Assembly (NCBI GenBank): GCA_025149285.1
Contig: CP102274.1
Coordinates: 285,524 to 349,523, forward strand
From: Hungatella hathewayi
GTDB taxonomy: Bacteria > Bacillota > Clostridia > Lachnospirales > Lachnospiraceae
Length of the DNA stretch: 64,000 nucleotides
Reading direction: 5' to 3'
In this document: positions 27,589-36,904 of the stretch, one piece after another
How the letters are laid out: every line of letters starts with the position of its first letter
Position numbering within the stretch: the first letter of the stretch is position 1
Notes under the pieces: model-generated
What the model was told of the DNA's origin: nothing
Database searches by the model: none
The model's input: the letters and a program-made list of their open reading frames with translations, nothing else
Translations under genes and position numbers: made by a program

Positions 27589-28617
27589 ATGAGTCAACCA
27601 TTACTTGAGGTTAAAAATTTAAAGGTATCATTTCATACATATGCCGGAGAGGTACAGGCGGTCCGGGGAGTGGATTTTACGCTGGAGGCCGGAAAAACCA
27701 TGGCGATCGTGGGGGAGTCCGGAAGCGGAAAAACGGTGACTTCCAAGGCGGTTATGGGGTTAATTGCTTCACCGCCGGGTGAGGTAAAGAAAGAGAGCAG
27801 TATCCTGTTTGAAGGTACGGATATTTTAAAGTATACGGAAAAACAGTGGCAGGATTACAGAGGCAAGGATGCGGCCATGATTTTTCAGGATCCCATGACA
27901 TCTCTCGATCCGACCATGAAGATCGGGCGGCAGATCATGGAAAGTATTGTGGAACATCAGAAGGTGGGAAAACGGGAAGCCATGCAGAGGGCCATAGAAC
28001 TGCTTAAAAAGGTGGATATTCCCAATCCGGATGAGAGAGTTCATCAGTATCCTTATGAATTTTCAGGCGGAATGCGCCAGAGAGTGGTTATCGCCATCGC
28101 GCTGGCCTGCAATCCGAAGCTGATGATTGCGGATGAACCGACTACGGCGCTGGATGTTACGATACAGGCGCAGATCATCGGCCTTTTAAAGGAGATACAG
28201 AAAGCAAACAATACTTCGGTTATTATGATTACCCACGATCTGGGAGTCGTGGCCGGTATGGCGGATACGATTGCGGTTATGTATGCGGGCTGTATTGTGG
28301 AATATGGTAATGTCTTCGACATATTCAACGCGCCGCAGCACCCGTACACCAACGCCCTCTTAAACGCGGTTCCCAGACTGAATGTGGAGAATAAAGCGCA
28401 GCTGGAGGTGATTCCAGGGACGCCGCCGGATCTCATATCACCGCCAAAGGGCTGCGGATTTGCAACGAGATGCAAGTACTGTATGGAAATATGCCGTCAG
28501 GCGCCGCCGGAATATACGGAGGTATCAGATACCCACAAGGCAGCCTGCTGGCTCCATCATCCGATGGCCAGAGAGGCATTTGATTACGATGATATAAGGA
28601 GGGTTTTTGAAGCATGA
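27589..28617 (+). CDS. ABC importer ATP-binding protein (DppD/OppD type)
   Basis: ATPase subunit, 342 residues. Walker A is GESGSGKTVTSKAV, the signature FSGGMRQRVVIAIAL, and Walker B LMIADEPTTALD. The C-terminal oligopeptide-type domain has the cysteines CGFATRCKYCMEICRQAPP, which in relatives can hold an iron-sulfur cluster. Its stop overlaps the start of the second ATPase gene by 4 bases (ATGA). Confidence 0.94.
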   Translation: MSQPLLEVKNLKVSFHTYAGEVQAVRGVDFTLEAGKTMAIVGESGSGKTVTSKAVMGLIASPPGEVKKESSILFEGTDILKYTEKQWQDYRGKDAAMIFQDPMTSLDPTMKIGRQIMESIVEHQKVGKREAMQRAIELLKKVDIPNPDERVHQYPYEFSGGMRQRVVIAIALACNPKLMIADEPTTALDVTIQAQIIGLLKEIQKANNTSVIMITHDLGVVAGMADTIAVMYAGCIVEYGNVFDIFNAPQHPYTNALLNAVPRLNVENKAQLEVIPGTPPDLISPPKGCGFATRCKYCMEICRQAPPEYTEVSDTHKAACWLHHPMAREAFDYDDIRRVFEA

Positions 28618-29609
28618 CAGGGATAGAAAAAGATAATCAGAAACCCATGGTCCATGTGGAACATTTAAAAAAGTATTTTCAGGTACGGAAAAAGGGGATT
28701 TTAAAAGCGGTGGACGACGTATCCTTTGATATCTGTGCCGGAGAGACTCTGGGACTGGTGGGGGAGTCGGGCTGCGGCAAGACAACCTGCGGGCGTACGG
28801 TTGTAAAGCTGTATCCGGCTACATCGGGAACCATTGAGTTCGATGGAAGAGATGTAGGCCGGTTAAAGACAAATGAGGAGATAAAATGGTTTAAAAAGAA
28901 CGCTCAGATCATCTTTCAGGACCCTTATGCTTCTCTGGACCCGCGTATGACAGTGGGCGATATTGTCGCGGAAGGTATGAAGAACCATGATTTATATCCG
29001 GGGAAGGAGCGTATGGAACGGGTCCATGAGCTGCTTAATCTGGTTGGACTTAACAAGGAACATGCCAACCGGTTCCCTCACGAGTTTTCCGGCGGCCAGC
29101 GACAGCGTATCGGCATTGCCAGAGCGCTTGCTGTAGACCCGAAGTTTATCGTCTGTGACGAACCCATATCAGCGCTGGATGTGTCAATTCAGGCCCAGGT
29201 GGTCAATTTGCTGGTGCGTCTTCAGAAAGAACTGGGACTGACATACCTCTTTATTGCCCACGATTTATCCATGGTGAAACACATCTCGGACCGGGTGGGG
29301 GTTATGTATATGGGCCATATTGTGGAGCTGGCTTCCAGTGCGGAACTGTACCGGAACCCGCAGCATCCGTATACGAAGGCACTGCTGTCGGCAATTCCCG
29401 TGCCGGATCCTGAGTTTGAACGATCGAAGACGCTCATACCGCTGGAAGGAGAGGTGGGGAGTCCGATCAACTGCAGTGAGGGATGCAGATTCGAAAAACG
29501 GTGTAAATACGCGACGGAAAAATGCCGCAGTGTGACTCCGCAGCTTACGGAAATAGAGACGGGACATTACGTCTCCTGCCATCTTTTAAACCAGGCAAAA
29601 GGCCATTGA
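28614..29609 (+). CDS. ABC importer ATP-binding protein (DppF/OppF type)
   Basis: Second ATPase subunit, 331 residues, partner of the DppD-type protein. Walker A is [14 protein letters not shown], the signature [15 protein letters not shown] and Walker [15 protein letters not shown]. The C-terminal cysteine motif [15 protein letters not shown] is present. It completes the five-gene importer (binding protein, two permeases, two ATPases). A promoter for the regulator gene begins at its stop codon. Confidence 0.94.
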   Translation: MTGIEKDNQKPMVHVEHLKKYFQVRKKGILKAVDDVSFDICAGETLGLVGESGCGKTTCGRTVVKLYPATSGTIEFDGRDVGRLKTNEEIKWFKKNAQIIFQDPYASLDPRMTVGDIVAEGMKNHDLYPGKERMERVHELLNLVGLNKEHANRFPHEFSGGQRQRIGIARALAVDPKFIVCDEPISALDVSIQAQVVNLLVRLQKELGLTYLFIAHDLSMVKHISDRVGVMYMGHIVELASSAELYRNPQHPYTKALLSAIPVPDPEFERSKTLIPLEGEVGSPINCSEGCRFEKRCKYATEKCRSVTPQLTEIETGHYVSCHLLNQAKGH

Positions 29610-29638
29610 TTGACAGTCTCTGTTTATTATGATATGGT
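29610..29638 (+). promoter_or_regulatory. Promoter of the FadR-type regulator gene
   Basis: TTGACA (29610-29615) and TATGGT (29633-29638), 17-base spacer, beginning directly after the importer operon. No copy of the ACCTAT/ATAGGT operator is visible here. Confidence 0.55.
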
Positions 29639-29671
29639 TAAAAAAATATTATTTTTAAGAGAGAGAGCACG

Positions 29672-30355
29672 ATGGTTAATAAGATAAAGAGGACTTCCCT
29701 CCAGTCCGAGATCATACGGTTTATTCTGGATTATATCAGAGAACATGATTTGAATCCGGGGGATAAACTTCCTTCACAGGAGAGCCTGCTGGCCATGATG
29801 GGGGTCAGCAGGACTTCTCTGAGGGAGGCCATGAAGACGCTGGAAGCCAGGGGGATTCTGGAGATTCAGAATGGAAAAGGCGCCTATGTGGGCGGTTTGG
29901 TGGATGCTGACGGTGTGCAGGTCATTGATTTTACACAGGAAAAGGAACGTCTTCTGGAAGCACTGGAAGTGCGCAAGATTCTGGAACGGGAGATTTTACG
30001 GATGCTGATCCATACCATCACCGATGAGGAGTTAAAGGAACTGGGAGAGATTAAGGACATCCTGATGAGCAAATACCGGCGGGGGCTGCAGCAGACGGCG
30101 GAGGATAAAAAGTTTCATTATACCATCTACCGGCTTTGCCATAATCAGGTAATGTATCAGCTGATTCTGTCTTTAAACAATGTGATGGAGAAGTTCTGGG
30201 AGTTTCCTCTTAATATGGAGGACCCGTTTCTGGAGAGTATTCCGCTCCATGAAGAACTTTACGAGGCGATCTGTGAAAAGAATGTAAGGAAAGCGCAGTC
30301 TATCAATGACAAGCTGTTAGAGGCAGTTTACAGAGATATCAGAAAACAGAGGTAA
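29672..30355 (+). CDS. FadR-subfamily GntR transcriptional regulator
   Basis: DNA-binding regulator of 227 residues. The N-terminal winged helix reads GDKLPSQESLLAMMGVSRTS, then LREAMKTLEARGILEIQNG. The C-terminal all-helical FCD domain (about residues 80-225) binds an effector, often an organic acid, in this family. It stands between the importer operon and the PLP enzyme, and the operator-like palindromes at 22196 and 30409 flank the cluster. It is the obvious local regulator; whether it represses or activates is unknown. Confidence 0.9.
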   Translation: MVNKIKRTSLQSEIIRFILDYIREHDLNPGDKLPSQESLLAMMGVSRTSLREAMKTLEARGILEIQNGKGAYVGGLVDADGVQVIDFTQEKERLLEALEVRKILEREILRMLIHTITDEELKELGEIKDILMSKYRRGLQQTAEDKKFHYTIYRLCHNQVMYQLILSLNNVMEKFWEFPLNMEDPFLESIPLHEELYEAICEKNVRKAQSINDKLLEAVYRDIRKQR

Positions 30356-30408
30356 CAGATATGGATTCAGGGGGCATAAACAGAAGCGGTTCATGCGCCC
30401 TCATTTAG

Positions 30409-30430
30409 ACCTATCACATAGCATATAGGT
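30409..30430. promoter_or_regulatory. Palindromic operator in front of the PLP-enzyme gene
   Basis: Arms ACCTAT (30409-30414) and ATAGGT (30425-30430) with a 10-base spacer. The right half TAGCATATAGGT is identical to the site at 22196-22226. It lies 20 bases before the start codon, where a bound repressor would block transcription or initiation. Confidence 0.6.
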
Positions 30431-30450
30431 GTGAAGAAAAGGGGGATAAG

Positions 30451-31635
30451 ATGACAGATCAATCGGAATATTTAAAAAATGATAAGCTGATAACATCTCA
30501 TTATGGGGAGGAATTTGAGCATTATTACAATGCCGTTGTTCCTCCGATTTTTATGAATTCTCTCAATGTCTTTGAGACGGTTGATGATTACTATGACAGC
30601 GATAAAACGGATAAGCATGTTTACTGCTATGGGCGGGTACAGAACCCGACGGTACGGATTCTGGAGGATAAAGCAGCGGCTCTGGAGCAGGGGACCGGTG
30701 CTCTGGCGTTTGCTTCGGGCATGGCGGCGGCGACGACAGCGGTTCTCACGGTCTGTAAGGCAAAAAGCCATGTGGTCTGTATTCGAAGTGCTTATGGACC
30801 CTTAAAGACGTTTCTCAATGAATACTGCAGGGAGCACCTGGATATGAGTGTCACGTATGTCAAAGGGGACGATACGGAGGAGTTTGAACATGCTGTCACA
30901 GATCAAACGGATTTAATTATTCTGGAAAGCCCTTCTTCGGTTGTGCTGTCCCTTCAGGATATTCATGCGGTATCTGAAATTGCAAAGAAACACCATGCTT
31001 ACGTTTATATCGACAACAGCTTTTGTACACCGATTTACCAGAAGCCGCTCTTGCTGGGCGCGGATATCGTGATGCATACCGCCTCCAAATATATGGGGGG
31101 TCACAGCGATATTATCGGAGGAGTCCTGGCTGTGAAGGACGAGGAACTCATGGCGAGGCTGAGGAAGCAGAGAGAGCTTTTTGGCGGGATCATAGGTCCG
31201 ATGGAGGCATGGTTAATCATTCGCGGCTTGCGGACGATGGAGGTGCGCGTGGAACGGCATCAGGCAACAGCCATGGAAATCGCGGAGTTTTTAGAGAGTC
31301 ATCCAAAGGTGAGAAAGGTCTATTATCCGGGGCTTTTGTCTCATCCGCAGCATGAACTGATGAAACGGCAGCAGGGCGGAAATACGGGGCTTTTAAGTTT
31401 TGAGATTAAAGGAAGCGTGGAACAGGCAAAGGAAGTGGCACAGCGGCTTAAAATCTTTAAGATCGGCGTTTCCTGGGGCGGTTTTGAGAGCCTTGTCTGT
31501 ATGCCTCATGCGAGACAGGATGCGGAATCATGCCGTTTCCTGGGAGCGGACCAGAATGTACTGCGTATTCACTGCGGACTGGAAGGTGCAGAGGTATTAA
31601 AGGCTGATTTAGAGAATGCGCTGTCATGCGTGTGA
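30451..31635 (+). CDS. Cys/Met-metabolism PLP-dependent enzyme (trans-sulfuration family)
   Basis: Pyridoxal-phosphate enzyme of the cystathionine gamma-synthase/lyase and methionine gamma-lyase family, 394 residues. Motifs are YGRVQNPTVRILEDKAAALE, FASGMAAATTAVL, IDNSFCTPIYQKPLLLGAD, and the PLP lysine in MHTASKYMGGHSD. The C-terminal WGGFESLVCMP and LRIHCGLE are present. The exact reaction (synthase, beta- or gamma-lyase) cannot be told. The promoter region carries the shared operator, so it is probably co-regulated with the importer; a lyase acting on an imported sulfur or amino compound is one possibility. Confidence 0.88.
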   Translation: MTDQSEYLKNDKLITSHYGEEFEHYYNAVVPPIFMNSLNVFETVDDYYDSDKTDKHVYCYGRVQNPTVRILEDKAAALEQGTGALAFASGMAAATTAVLTVCKAKSHVVCIRSAYGPLKTFLNEYCREHLDMSVTYVKGDDTEEFEHAVTDQTDLIILESPSSVVLSLQDIHAVSEIAKKHHAYVYIDNSFCTPIYQKPLLLGADIVMHTASKYMGGHSDIIGGVLAVKDEELMARLRKQRELFGGIIGPMEAWLIIRGLRTMEVRVERHQATAMEIAEFLESHPKVRKVYYPGLLSHPQHELMKRQQGGNTGLLSFEIKGSVEQAKEVAQRLKIFKIGVSWGGFESLVCMPHARQDAESCRFLGADQNVLRIHCGLEGAEVLKADLENALSCV

Positions 31636-31698
31636 CAGAGGGAAAAAGAACCCGCCGCATCCGGCTGGGGCAAAGTATATACAGGGGGATTACAGGAT

Positions 31699-33963
31699 AT
31701 GGCGATTGCTTTTCATGAAAGAACGGGAGAGTTCCACCTTTATAACCGGGAAATCAGTTATATTATGAAGCTTCTGCCTGACGGGTCTGTCGGGCAGCTG
31801 TACTACGGAAAACGGCTTCGTGACAGGGAAGATTACGGTCACATGCTGGAATATGCTGTGAGAGATATGGCACCCTGTCCGTTTGAGAACGACAATACGT
31901 TTTCCCGGGAACATGTCCGGCAGGAATATCCGGTGTATGGAACGGGAGACATGCGCTGTCCGGCTTATCGTATTACCTGTCATAACGGAAGCAGAGTTAC
32001 CGGTTTTGCATATACCGGACACCGTATTTACGAGGGGAAAAAGCCGCTTGAGGGACTGCCTGCAGTGTATGTGGAGAACGACAGGGAAGCATGTTCCCTG
32101 GAGTTGTATTTAGAGGACCGTCTGATTCATACAAGGCTGGTGCTAACGTATACTGTCTACCGTGATTTTCCTGTTATTGCCAGACATGCAAGATTTGAAT
32201 GCATGGAGGGCTGTGAGGGGATCCGGTTGGATCAGGCCATGAGTCTGAGCCTTGATCTGCCGGACAGCTGCTATACGATGCTCGATTTAGCGGGCGCCTG
32301 GGGAAGGGAGCGCTATCCGGACTTTCATCCGCTTCATCAGGGGATTCAGTCGGTTCACAGTATGAGAGGACACAGCAGCCATCAGTTTAACCCGTTTCTG
32401 GCGCTGATGAGGCCGGGAACCGGGGAGACGGCAGGGGAGGTCATCGCAGCGGCCCTTGTGTACAGCGGTAATTTTCTTGCCAGCGCTGAGGTGGATACCA
32501 TGGGGACAACGAGAGTCATGATCGGTATTCATCCGGAGGGATTTTCCTGGCCGCTTGCAGCGGGGGAGCATTTTCAGACCCCTGAGGCACTGCTGATTTA
32601 TTCCGATAAGGGATTAAACGGGATGAGCCAGGTGTTTCACCAGCTGTTTCGGACCAGACTGGCCAGGGGCTGGTGGAGAGACCGGGAGCGCCCGATTTTA
32701 ATCAATAACTGGGAAGCTACCTATATGAACTTCAACGAAGAAAAGATTCTGACTCTGGCCGAAAAGGCAAAGGAGGTGGGGGTAGAGCTGTTTGTCCTGG
32801 ACGATGGGTGGTTTGGAAATCGGGACGACGACACTTCATCCCTTGGAGACTGGTACGCGGACCGGAAAAAACTTCCGGATGGCATTGAAGGATTGTCACA
32901 GAAAATACGGAATATGGGGCTCTCCTTCGGCCTCTGGTTTGAGCCGGAGATGATCAATCAGAACAGCCGCCTGTATGATGCGCATCCGGACTGGGTGCTG
33001 GGCAGCGGGGACAGGCCGCGTTCTGTGGGACGCCATCAGCTGGTTCTGGACTTTTCGAAAGATGAGGTGATCGATTATATTGGGGGACTGATGGAGGATA
33101 TCATCGAGCGTGGGCACTTAAGCTATATCAAGTGGGATATGAACCGCAGCATCACCGAGGTATGGTCATCGGGAAGAGGAGCCGCCGAACAGGGAACCAT
33201 CCTGCACCGGCAGATTCTTGGGGTCTATCGGCTGTATGAACGTTTGATCCGAAAATTTCCTTACGTTCTGTTTGAATCGTGTGCCAGCGGCGGAGCAAGA
33301 TTTGATCCTGGCATGCTCTATTATGCGCCTCAGGCGTGGACCTCGGACAACACGGATGGAGTGGAGCGTATAAAAATCCAGTATGGAACGTCTTACGTGT
33401 ACCCGTTAAGTTCCATGGGAAGCCACGTTTCCGCAGCTCCCAATCATCAGACACACCGCAGTGTCCCGTTGGCTGCCCGTGCAGTCTGTGCGTATTTTGG
33501 TACATTTGGCTATGAGATGGATGTTGCCGGGATTGGCGGGGACGAACTGGAACAGATGAAAAAACAGACGGCATTTATGAAGGAACACCGCAGACTGATT
33601 GCAGAAGGGACATTTTACCGTTTGATCAGTCCTTTTGAAAACGAACGCAATGAGGCTGGCTGGATGGTGGTTTCTCCGGATAAACGGGAGGCGCTGGCAG
33701 CTTATTTCAGAGTGCTGCAGCCAGTCAATACAGGGTTTTGCAGGATGAGGCTTTCGGGACTTCTGGAAGATGGGGAATATGAGATCCGGGAACAGGGGCT
33801 GGAGACACTGCCATATACGTATTATGGGGATGAGCTCATGAATTCCGGTTTGATTCTGTCGGACCAGGCCAGCGGTGTAAGAACGGCAGGGGTGCCGCAG
33901 GGGGATTATCTTGCGAGGCTGTTTATTCTGAACGTGAGAGACGGCAGAGATGGAAGAAGATAA
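31699..33963 (+). CDS. Alpha-galactosidase, GH36 family
   Basis: Releases terminal alpha-linked galactose from raffinose-type sugars; no signal peptide, so it acts in the cytoplasm. It is 754 residues, with an N-terminal beta-sandwich and a (beta/alpha)8 barrel starting at ILINNWEATYMNFNE. The nucleophile is the Asp of YIKWDMNRS and the acid/base is the Asp in WTSDNTDGVERI. FVLDDGWFG and GLWFEPEMIN are also family motifs. It follows the PLP-enzyme gene by 63 bases with no terminator seen, so it may be in the same transcript, though the chemical link is unclear. Confidence 0.93.
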   Translation: MAIAFHERTGEFHLYNREISYIMKLLPDGSVGQLYYGKRLRDREDYGHMLEYAVRDMAPCPFENDNTFSREHVRQEYPVYGTGDMRCPAYRITCHNGSRVTGFAYTGHRIYEGKKPLEGLPAVYVENDREACSLELYLEDRLIHTRLVLTYTVYRDFPVIARHARFECMEGCEGIRLDQAMSLSLDLPDSCYTMLDLAGAWGRERYPDFHPLHQGIQSVHSMRGHSSHQFNPFLALMRPGTGETAGEVIAAALVYSGNFLASAEVDTMGTTRVMIGIHPEGFSWPLAAGEHFQTPEALLIYSDKGLNGMSQVFHQLFRTRLARGWWRDRERPILINNWEATYMNFNEEKILTLAEKAKEVGVELFVLDDGWFGNRDDDTSSLGDWYADRKKLPDGIEGLSQKIRNMGLSFGLWFEPEMINQNSRLYDAHPDWVLGSGDRPRSVGRHQLVLDFSKDEVIDYIGGLMEDIIERGHLSYIKWDMNRSITEVWSSGRGAAEQGTILHRQILGVYRLYERLIRKFPYVLFESCASGGARFDPGMLYYAPQAWTSDNTDGVERIKIQYGTSYVYPLSSMGSHVSAAPNHQTHRSVPLAARAVCAYFGTFGYEMDVAGIGGDELEQMKKQTAFMKEHRRLIAEGTFYRLISPFENERNEAGWMVVSPDKREALAAYFRVLQPVNTGFCRMRLSGLLEDGEYEIREQGLETLPYTYYGDELMNSGLILSDQASGVRTAGVPQGDYLARLFILNVRDGRDGRR

Positions 33964-34006
33964 ACGGAATGGTTTCCAGTTTTTTTTCCTGTGGATAATG
34001 AGCAGG

Positions 34007-34032
34007 ACGGACGCGTTGGTGCGTCCGTTTGG
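34007..34032 (+). terminator. Short terminator-like hairpin after the GH36 gene
   Basis: Arms ACGGACGC (34007-34014) and GCGTCCGT (34021-34028), 6-base loop, then TTTGG. Weak T-tail, but it is the only plus-strand stop signal besides the shared hairpin at 34053. Confidence 0.5.
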
Positions 34033-34052
34033 AAGCAGCCGTGAAAGTCAAA

Positions 34053-34081
34053 AACCCCTCCGGGACATTCCCGGAGGGGTT
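34053..34081 (-). terminator. Terminator of the APH-like gene (minus strand)
   Basis: Perfect 13-base arms, 34053-34065 and 34069-34081, with a 3-base loop. On the minus strand it is followed by TTTTTGAC and lies 13 bases past the stop at 34094. It may also stop plus-strand reading of the GH36 gene. Confidence 0.85.
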
Positions 34082-34093
34082 CCAATTCTTATT

Positions 34094-34843
34094 CTACTGA
34101 TAATCGCAGACATTCGCCCATTTCTGAAGTAATTCAACTTCTTCCGGACGCTTTTTCGACAGCTGAGCAGCAGCTACGATCGGCAGCCATGTCTGCACAT
34201 ACTTCTTGGCTGTACCGGTCTTCTTACAGAAGATATCCATATACATATCAGCTTTTTTCTGATCCTGCAAACAGAACAGAAGGTAGGTTCTGGCAACATC
34301 TGCACTGGCGTTACCCTGAGTTGCGTGTACCCAGTCGAGAACACACATGGAGCCGTCTTCTCTTACGACGATATTGGTCGGGTTAAAATCACCGTGGCAT
34401 AATTTGGTATGCTTTGGCATGCTGTCCAGCTTGGTACGCATGTCGTAGCGTGTGATATCACTTAATTCTTCGGTCTCAAGAATCTGCCTGGACATCTTAT
34501 CCTTCAGCTTGTTTAACAGAGGACAGTGTTTGGAAAGAATATTCAGATGAAGATCAACCATCTGTTCCATGTATTCTGCAAGCTTGTCAGGGTTCTCATC
34601 CATCAGCTGCTGGAGGGTTTTGCCTTCAATGAAGTCAAACGTAATGGACCACTTACCTTCAAATACACCGACTTCCAATACCTTTGGTACGTCAATTCCG
34701 CCGGTTTCTTCTACACGCGCGGTAATCAGCGCTTCATTTAACACTTCCGCCTTCGGGAAATCTGCGTTGAAAACCTTAATCGCCTTGTCTCCGTCACGAT
34801 ATACTTTTTTTGTTGCTGTTGTTGCAATCAATTCTGCTGCCAT
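34094..34843 (-). CDS. Phosphotransferase-family kinase (APH/choline kinase fold)
   Basis: Small-molecule kinase of the aminoglycoside phosphotransferase fold, 249 residues. The catalytic loop is KLCHGDFNPTNIVV and the metal-binding DFG-equivalent is VLDWVHA. The N-terminal lobe has DGDKAIKVFNADFPKAEVLNE with the ATP-binding lysine. Chromosomal proteins of this kind phosphorylate sugars, choline or amino alcohols; a resistance role is not supported. It stands alone between two terminators. The GGAGAGG ribosome site precedes the ATG. Confidence 0.8.
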   Translation of the reverse strand: MAAELIATTATKKVYRDGDKAIKVFNADFPKAEVLNEALITARVEETGGIDVPKVLEVGVFEGKWSITFDFIEGKTLQQLMDENPDKLAEYMEQMVDLHLNILSKHCPLLNKLKDKMSRQILETEELSDITRYDMRTKLDSMPKHTKLCHGDFNPTNIVVREDGSMCVLDWVHATQGNASADVARTYLLFCLQDQKKADMYMDIFCKKTGTAKKYVQTWLPIVAAAQLSKKRPEEVELLQKWANVCDYQ

Positions 34844-34989
34844 ATATAACCTCTCCTTCCATCCTTGAGTCTAAACTATGTAGTAGTTTTGGTTCTTTTA
34901 TTTTACTACAAATTCCATAAAAAGTACAGATATTCCGGTAAAAAGTTCAGAATATTTTGCATACAATTTACATAAAACTAAAAATATGA

Positions 34990-36900
34990 TCAGAAACGGA
35001 AAACTGCGGTTCCGTATGCCGGAAGCGGGAAGGCGATGGAGTAATCCTGGCCGTCACACTCTTTTTTCACCGAACGGAATGCAGGCGCTTTGTCGCCGCG
35101 TTTATAGAGGCCGTGGCTGTTATCCAGCACCAGGGTATAGGTTCCGCGTTTCGGCACGCCTACACGGTAATCCGGCCGCTCTACCGGAGTGAAATTGATT
35201 ACAAATAAAAGACTCCGTTTGTGGTCGCGGCTGCTGCGGACAAAACTGAAGATGCTGCGGTCCCCGTCGTTGGCATTGATCCACTGGAATCCGTCCCAGT
35301 CGTAATCCAGCTCGTAAAGTGCCGGATATTTGCGGTAGAGCTGCAGCAAATCTTTTACATAGCTCTGTAAATCTGCGTTTAACGGTTCGTCAGCCAGATA
35401 CCAGTCCAGCGCCGTCTTCTCATCCCACTCGTGGAACTGGCCGAAATCCTGCCCCATAAAGAGCAGTTTCTTGCCCGGATGTCCCAGCATGAAGGTGTAG
35501 CCCGCTTTTAAGTTGGCGAACTTGTCGTCCAAAAGTCCGGGCATCTTGTTGATCATGGAGCATTTCAGATGGACGACCTCATCATGGGACAGCACTAAAA
35601 TGTATTTTTCGCTGGTAAAATAGGTGAGTCCGAACGTCATCTTGTGGTGGTTGTATTTGCGGAAATACGGATCCAGCTTCATATATTCCAGAAAATCGTG
35701 CATCCATCCCATGTTCCATTTAAAGGTAAAGCCGAGACCGTCGTTTTCCGGCTTCTGTGTCACCTTCGGCCATGCGGTGGACTCTTCGGCGATGACGATA
35801 GCGCCGTTTCCTCGGTCCGCCATCACGCTGTTTAAGTGCTTGAAAAATTCAATGGCTTCCAGATTTTCATTGCCGCCGTATTTGTTGGGAATCCAGTTTC
35901 CATTTTCCCGGCCGTAATCCAGATAGAGCATGGAGGCGACGGCATCCACCCGCAGTCCGTCTACGTGGTATTTTTCCACCCAGTAAATGGCGTTGGCGAT
36001 GAGGAAATTGTCTACCTCATATTTACTGTAATCAAATACTTTCGTTCCCCAGTCCGGGTGTTCCCCTTTTCTGGGGTCAGCGTACTCATAGAGGGCTTCC
36101 CCGTCGAATTCAGAGAGGCCGTGGGCGTCCCTGGGAAAATGGGCCGGCACCCAGTCAAGAATGACGCCGATGCCTTTTTTATGCAGGTAATTGATGAAAT
36201 ACATGAATTCCTGCGGCGTCCCGTAACGGGAGGTAGGGGCAAAATAGCCCGTGACCTGATATCCCCAGGAGCCGTCGTAAGGATGCTCCGCGATGCCCAT
36301 CAACTCGACGTGGGTGTATCCCATATCGGTTACGTAATCCGCCAGTTCCTTTGCAGCTTCCACATATGTATAGCAGCCGTCTTTCTCCGGTCTGTTTTTC
36401 CTGCGCCAGGATCCAAGGTGAACCTCGTAAATGCTCATTGGCGCGTTCAGGGGATCGGCGCTCCCCCGCTTTTCCATCCAGGCATCGTCACTCCACTGGA
36501 AGCCGGAGATATCGGTGGTGACAGAAGCGGTTCCGGGCCGGTATTCCGCGCTGAATGCATAGGGATCCGCCTTAAATAAGATTTTGCCGCTTTTCGTTGT
36601 AATGGCGTATTTGTATAATTCGCCGGTGGCAATGCCGGGGACAAATGCCTCCCAGATTCCTGAATCCGCCAGCGGCTGCATCGGATTTGCCTCCGGGTTC
36701 CAGCTGTTAAAATCACCGACGACGCCGATCTGCTCCGCGTGAGGCGCCCAGACGGCAAAGTACATGCCGCTTTTCCCCTTGTATTTTTTCGGATGTGCGC
36801 CCATCTTCTCGAAGATTTCGTAATGTCTGCCGTTGTTGAAGAGATAACGGTCCACTTCCGTGATAAATCCTGTCCCAATTTCCTTTTTGCTTCCTGCCAT
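34990..36900 (-). CDS. glgB: 1,4-alpha-glucan branching enzyme
   Basis: Moves alpha-1,4 glucan pieces to alpha-1,6 positions in glycogen. It is 636 residues: an N-terminal CBM48 domain (YFAVWAPHAEQIGVVGDFNSWN), then a GH13 barrel. Catalytic residues are the Asp of GLRVDAVASMLYLDY, the Glu of VIAEESTAWP and the Asp of LSHDEVVH. The C-terminal beta domain ends in AYGTAVFRF. GGAGGG overlaps the stop of the upstream GH13 gene and lies 8 bases before the ATG, so the two are cotranscribed. Confidence 0.95.
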   Translation of the reverse strand: MAGSKKEIGTGFITEVDRYLFNNGRHYEIFEKMGAHPKKYKGKSGMYFAVWAPHAEQIGVVGDFNSWNPEANPMQPLADSGIWEAFVPGIATGELYKYAITTKSGKILFKADPYAFSAEYRPGTASVTTDISGFQWSDDAWMEKRGSADPLNAPMSIYEVHLGSWRRKNRPEKDGCYTYVEAAKELADYVTDMGYTHVELMGIAEHPYDGSWGYQVTGYFAPTSRYGTPQEFMYFINYLHKKGIGVILDWVPAHFPRDAHGLSEFDGEALYEYADPRKGEHPDWGTKVFDYSKYEVDNFLIANAIYWVEKYHVDGLRVDAVASMLYLDYGRENGNWIPNKYGGNENLEAIEFFKHLNSVMADRGNGAIVIAEESTAWPKVTQKPENDGLGFTFKWNMGWMHDFLEYMKLDPYFRKYNHHKMTFGLTYFTSEKYILVLSHDEVVHLKCSMINKMPGLLDDKFANLKAGYTFMLGHPGKKLLFMGQDFGQFHEWDEKTALDWYLADEPLNADLQSYVKDLLQLYRKYPALYELDYDWDGFQWINANDGDRSIFSFVRSSRDHKRSLLFVINFTPVERPDYRVGVPKRGTYTLVLDNSHGLYKRGDKAPAFRSVKKECDGQDYSIAFPLPAYGTAVFRF

Positions 36901-36904
36901 ATGT

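Noticed and set aside
33990..33998. Single perfect DnaA box (complement) after the GH36 gene
   Set aside because: Isolated, with no second box or AT-rich element near; one copy in 64 kb outside the cluster is expected by chance.
34094..34843. Aminoglycoside resistance gene
   Set aside because: Only the general kinase fold is shared; the base composition matches the neighbours and there is no mobile context.
35836..36579. 247-codon plus-strand open frame opposite glgB
   Set aside because: glgB on the other strand has all catalytic motifs; this frame has no recognisable domain or ribosome site.
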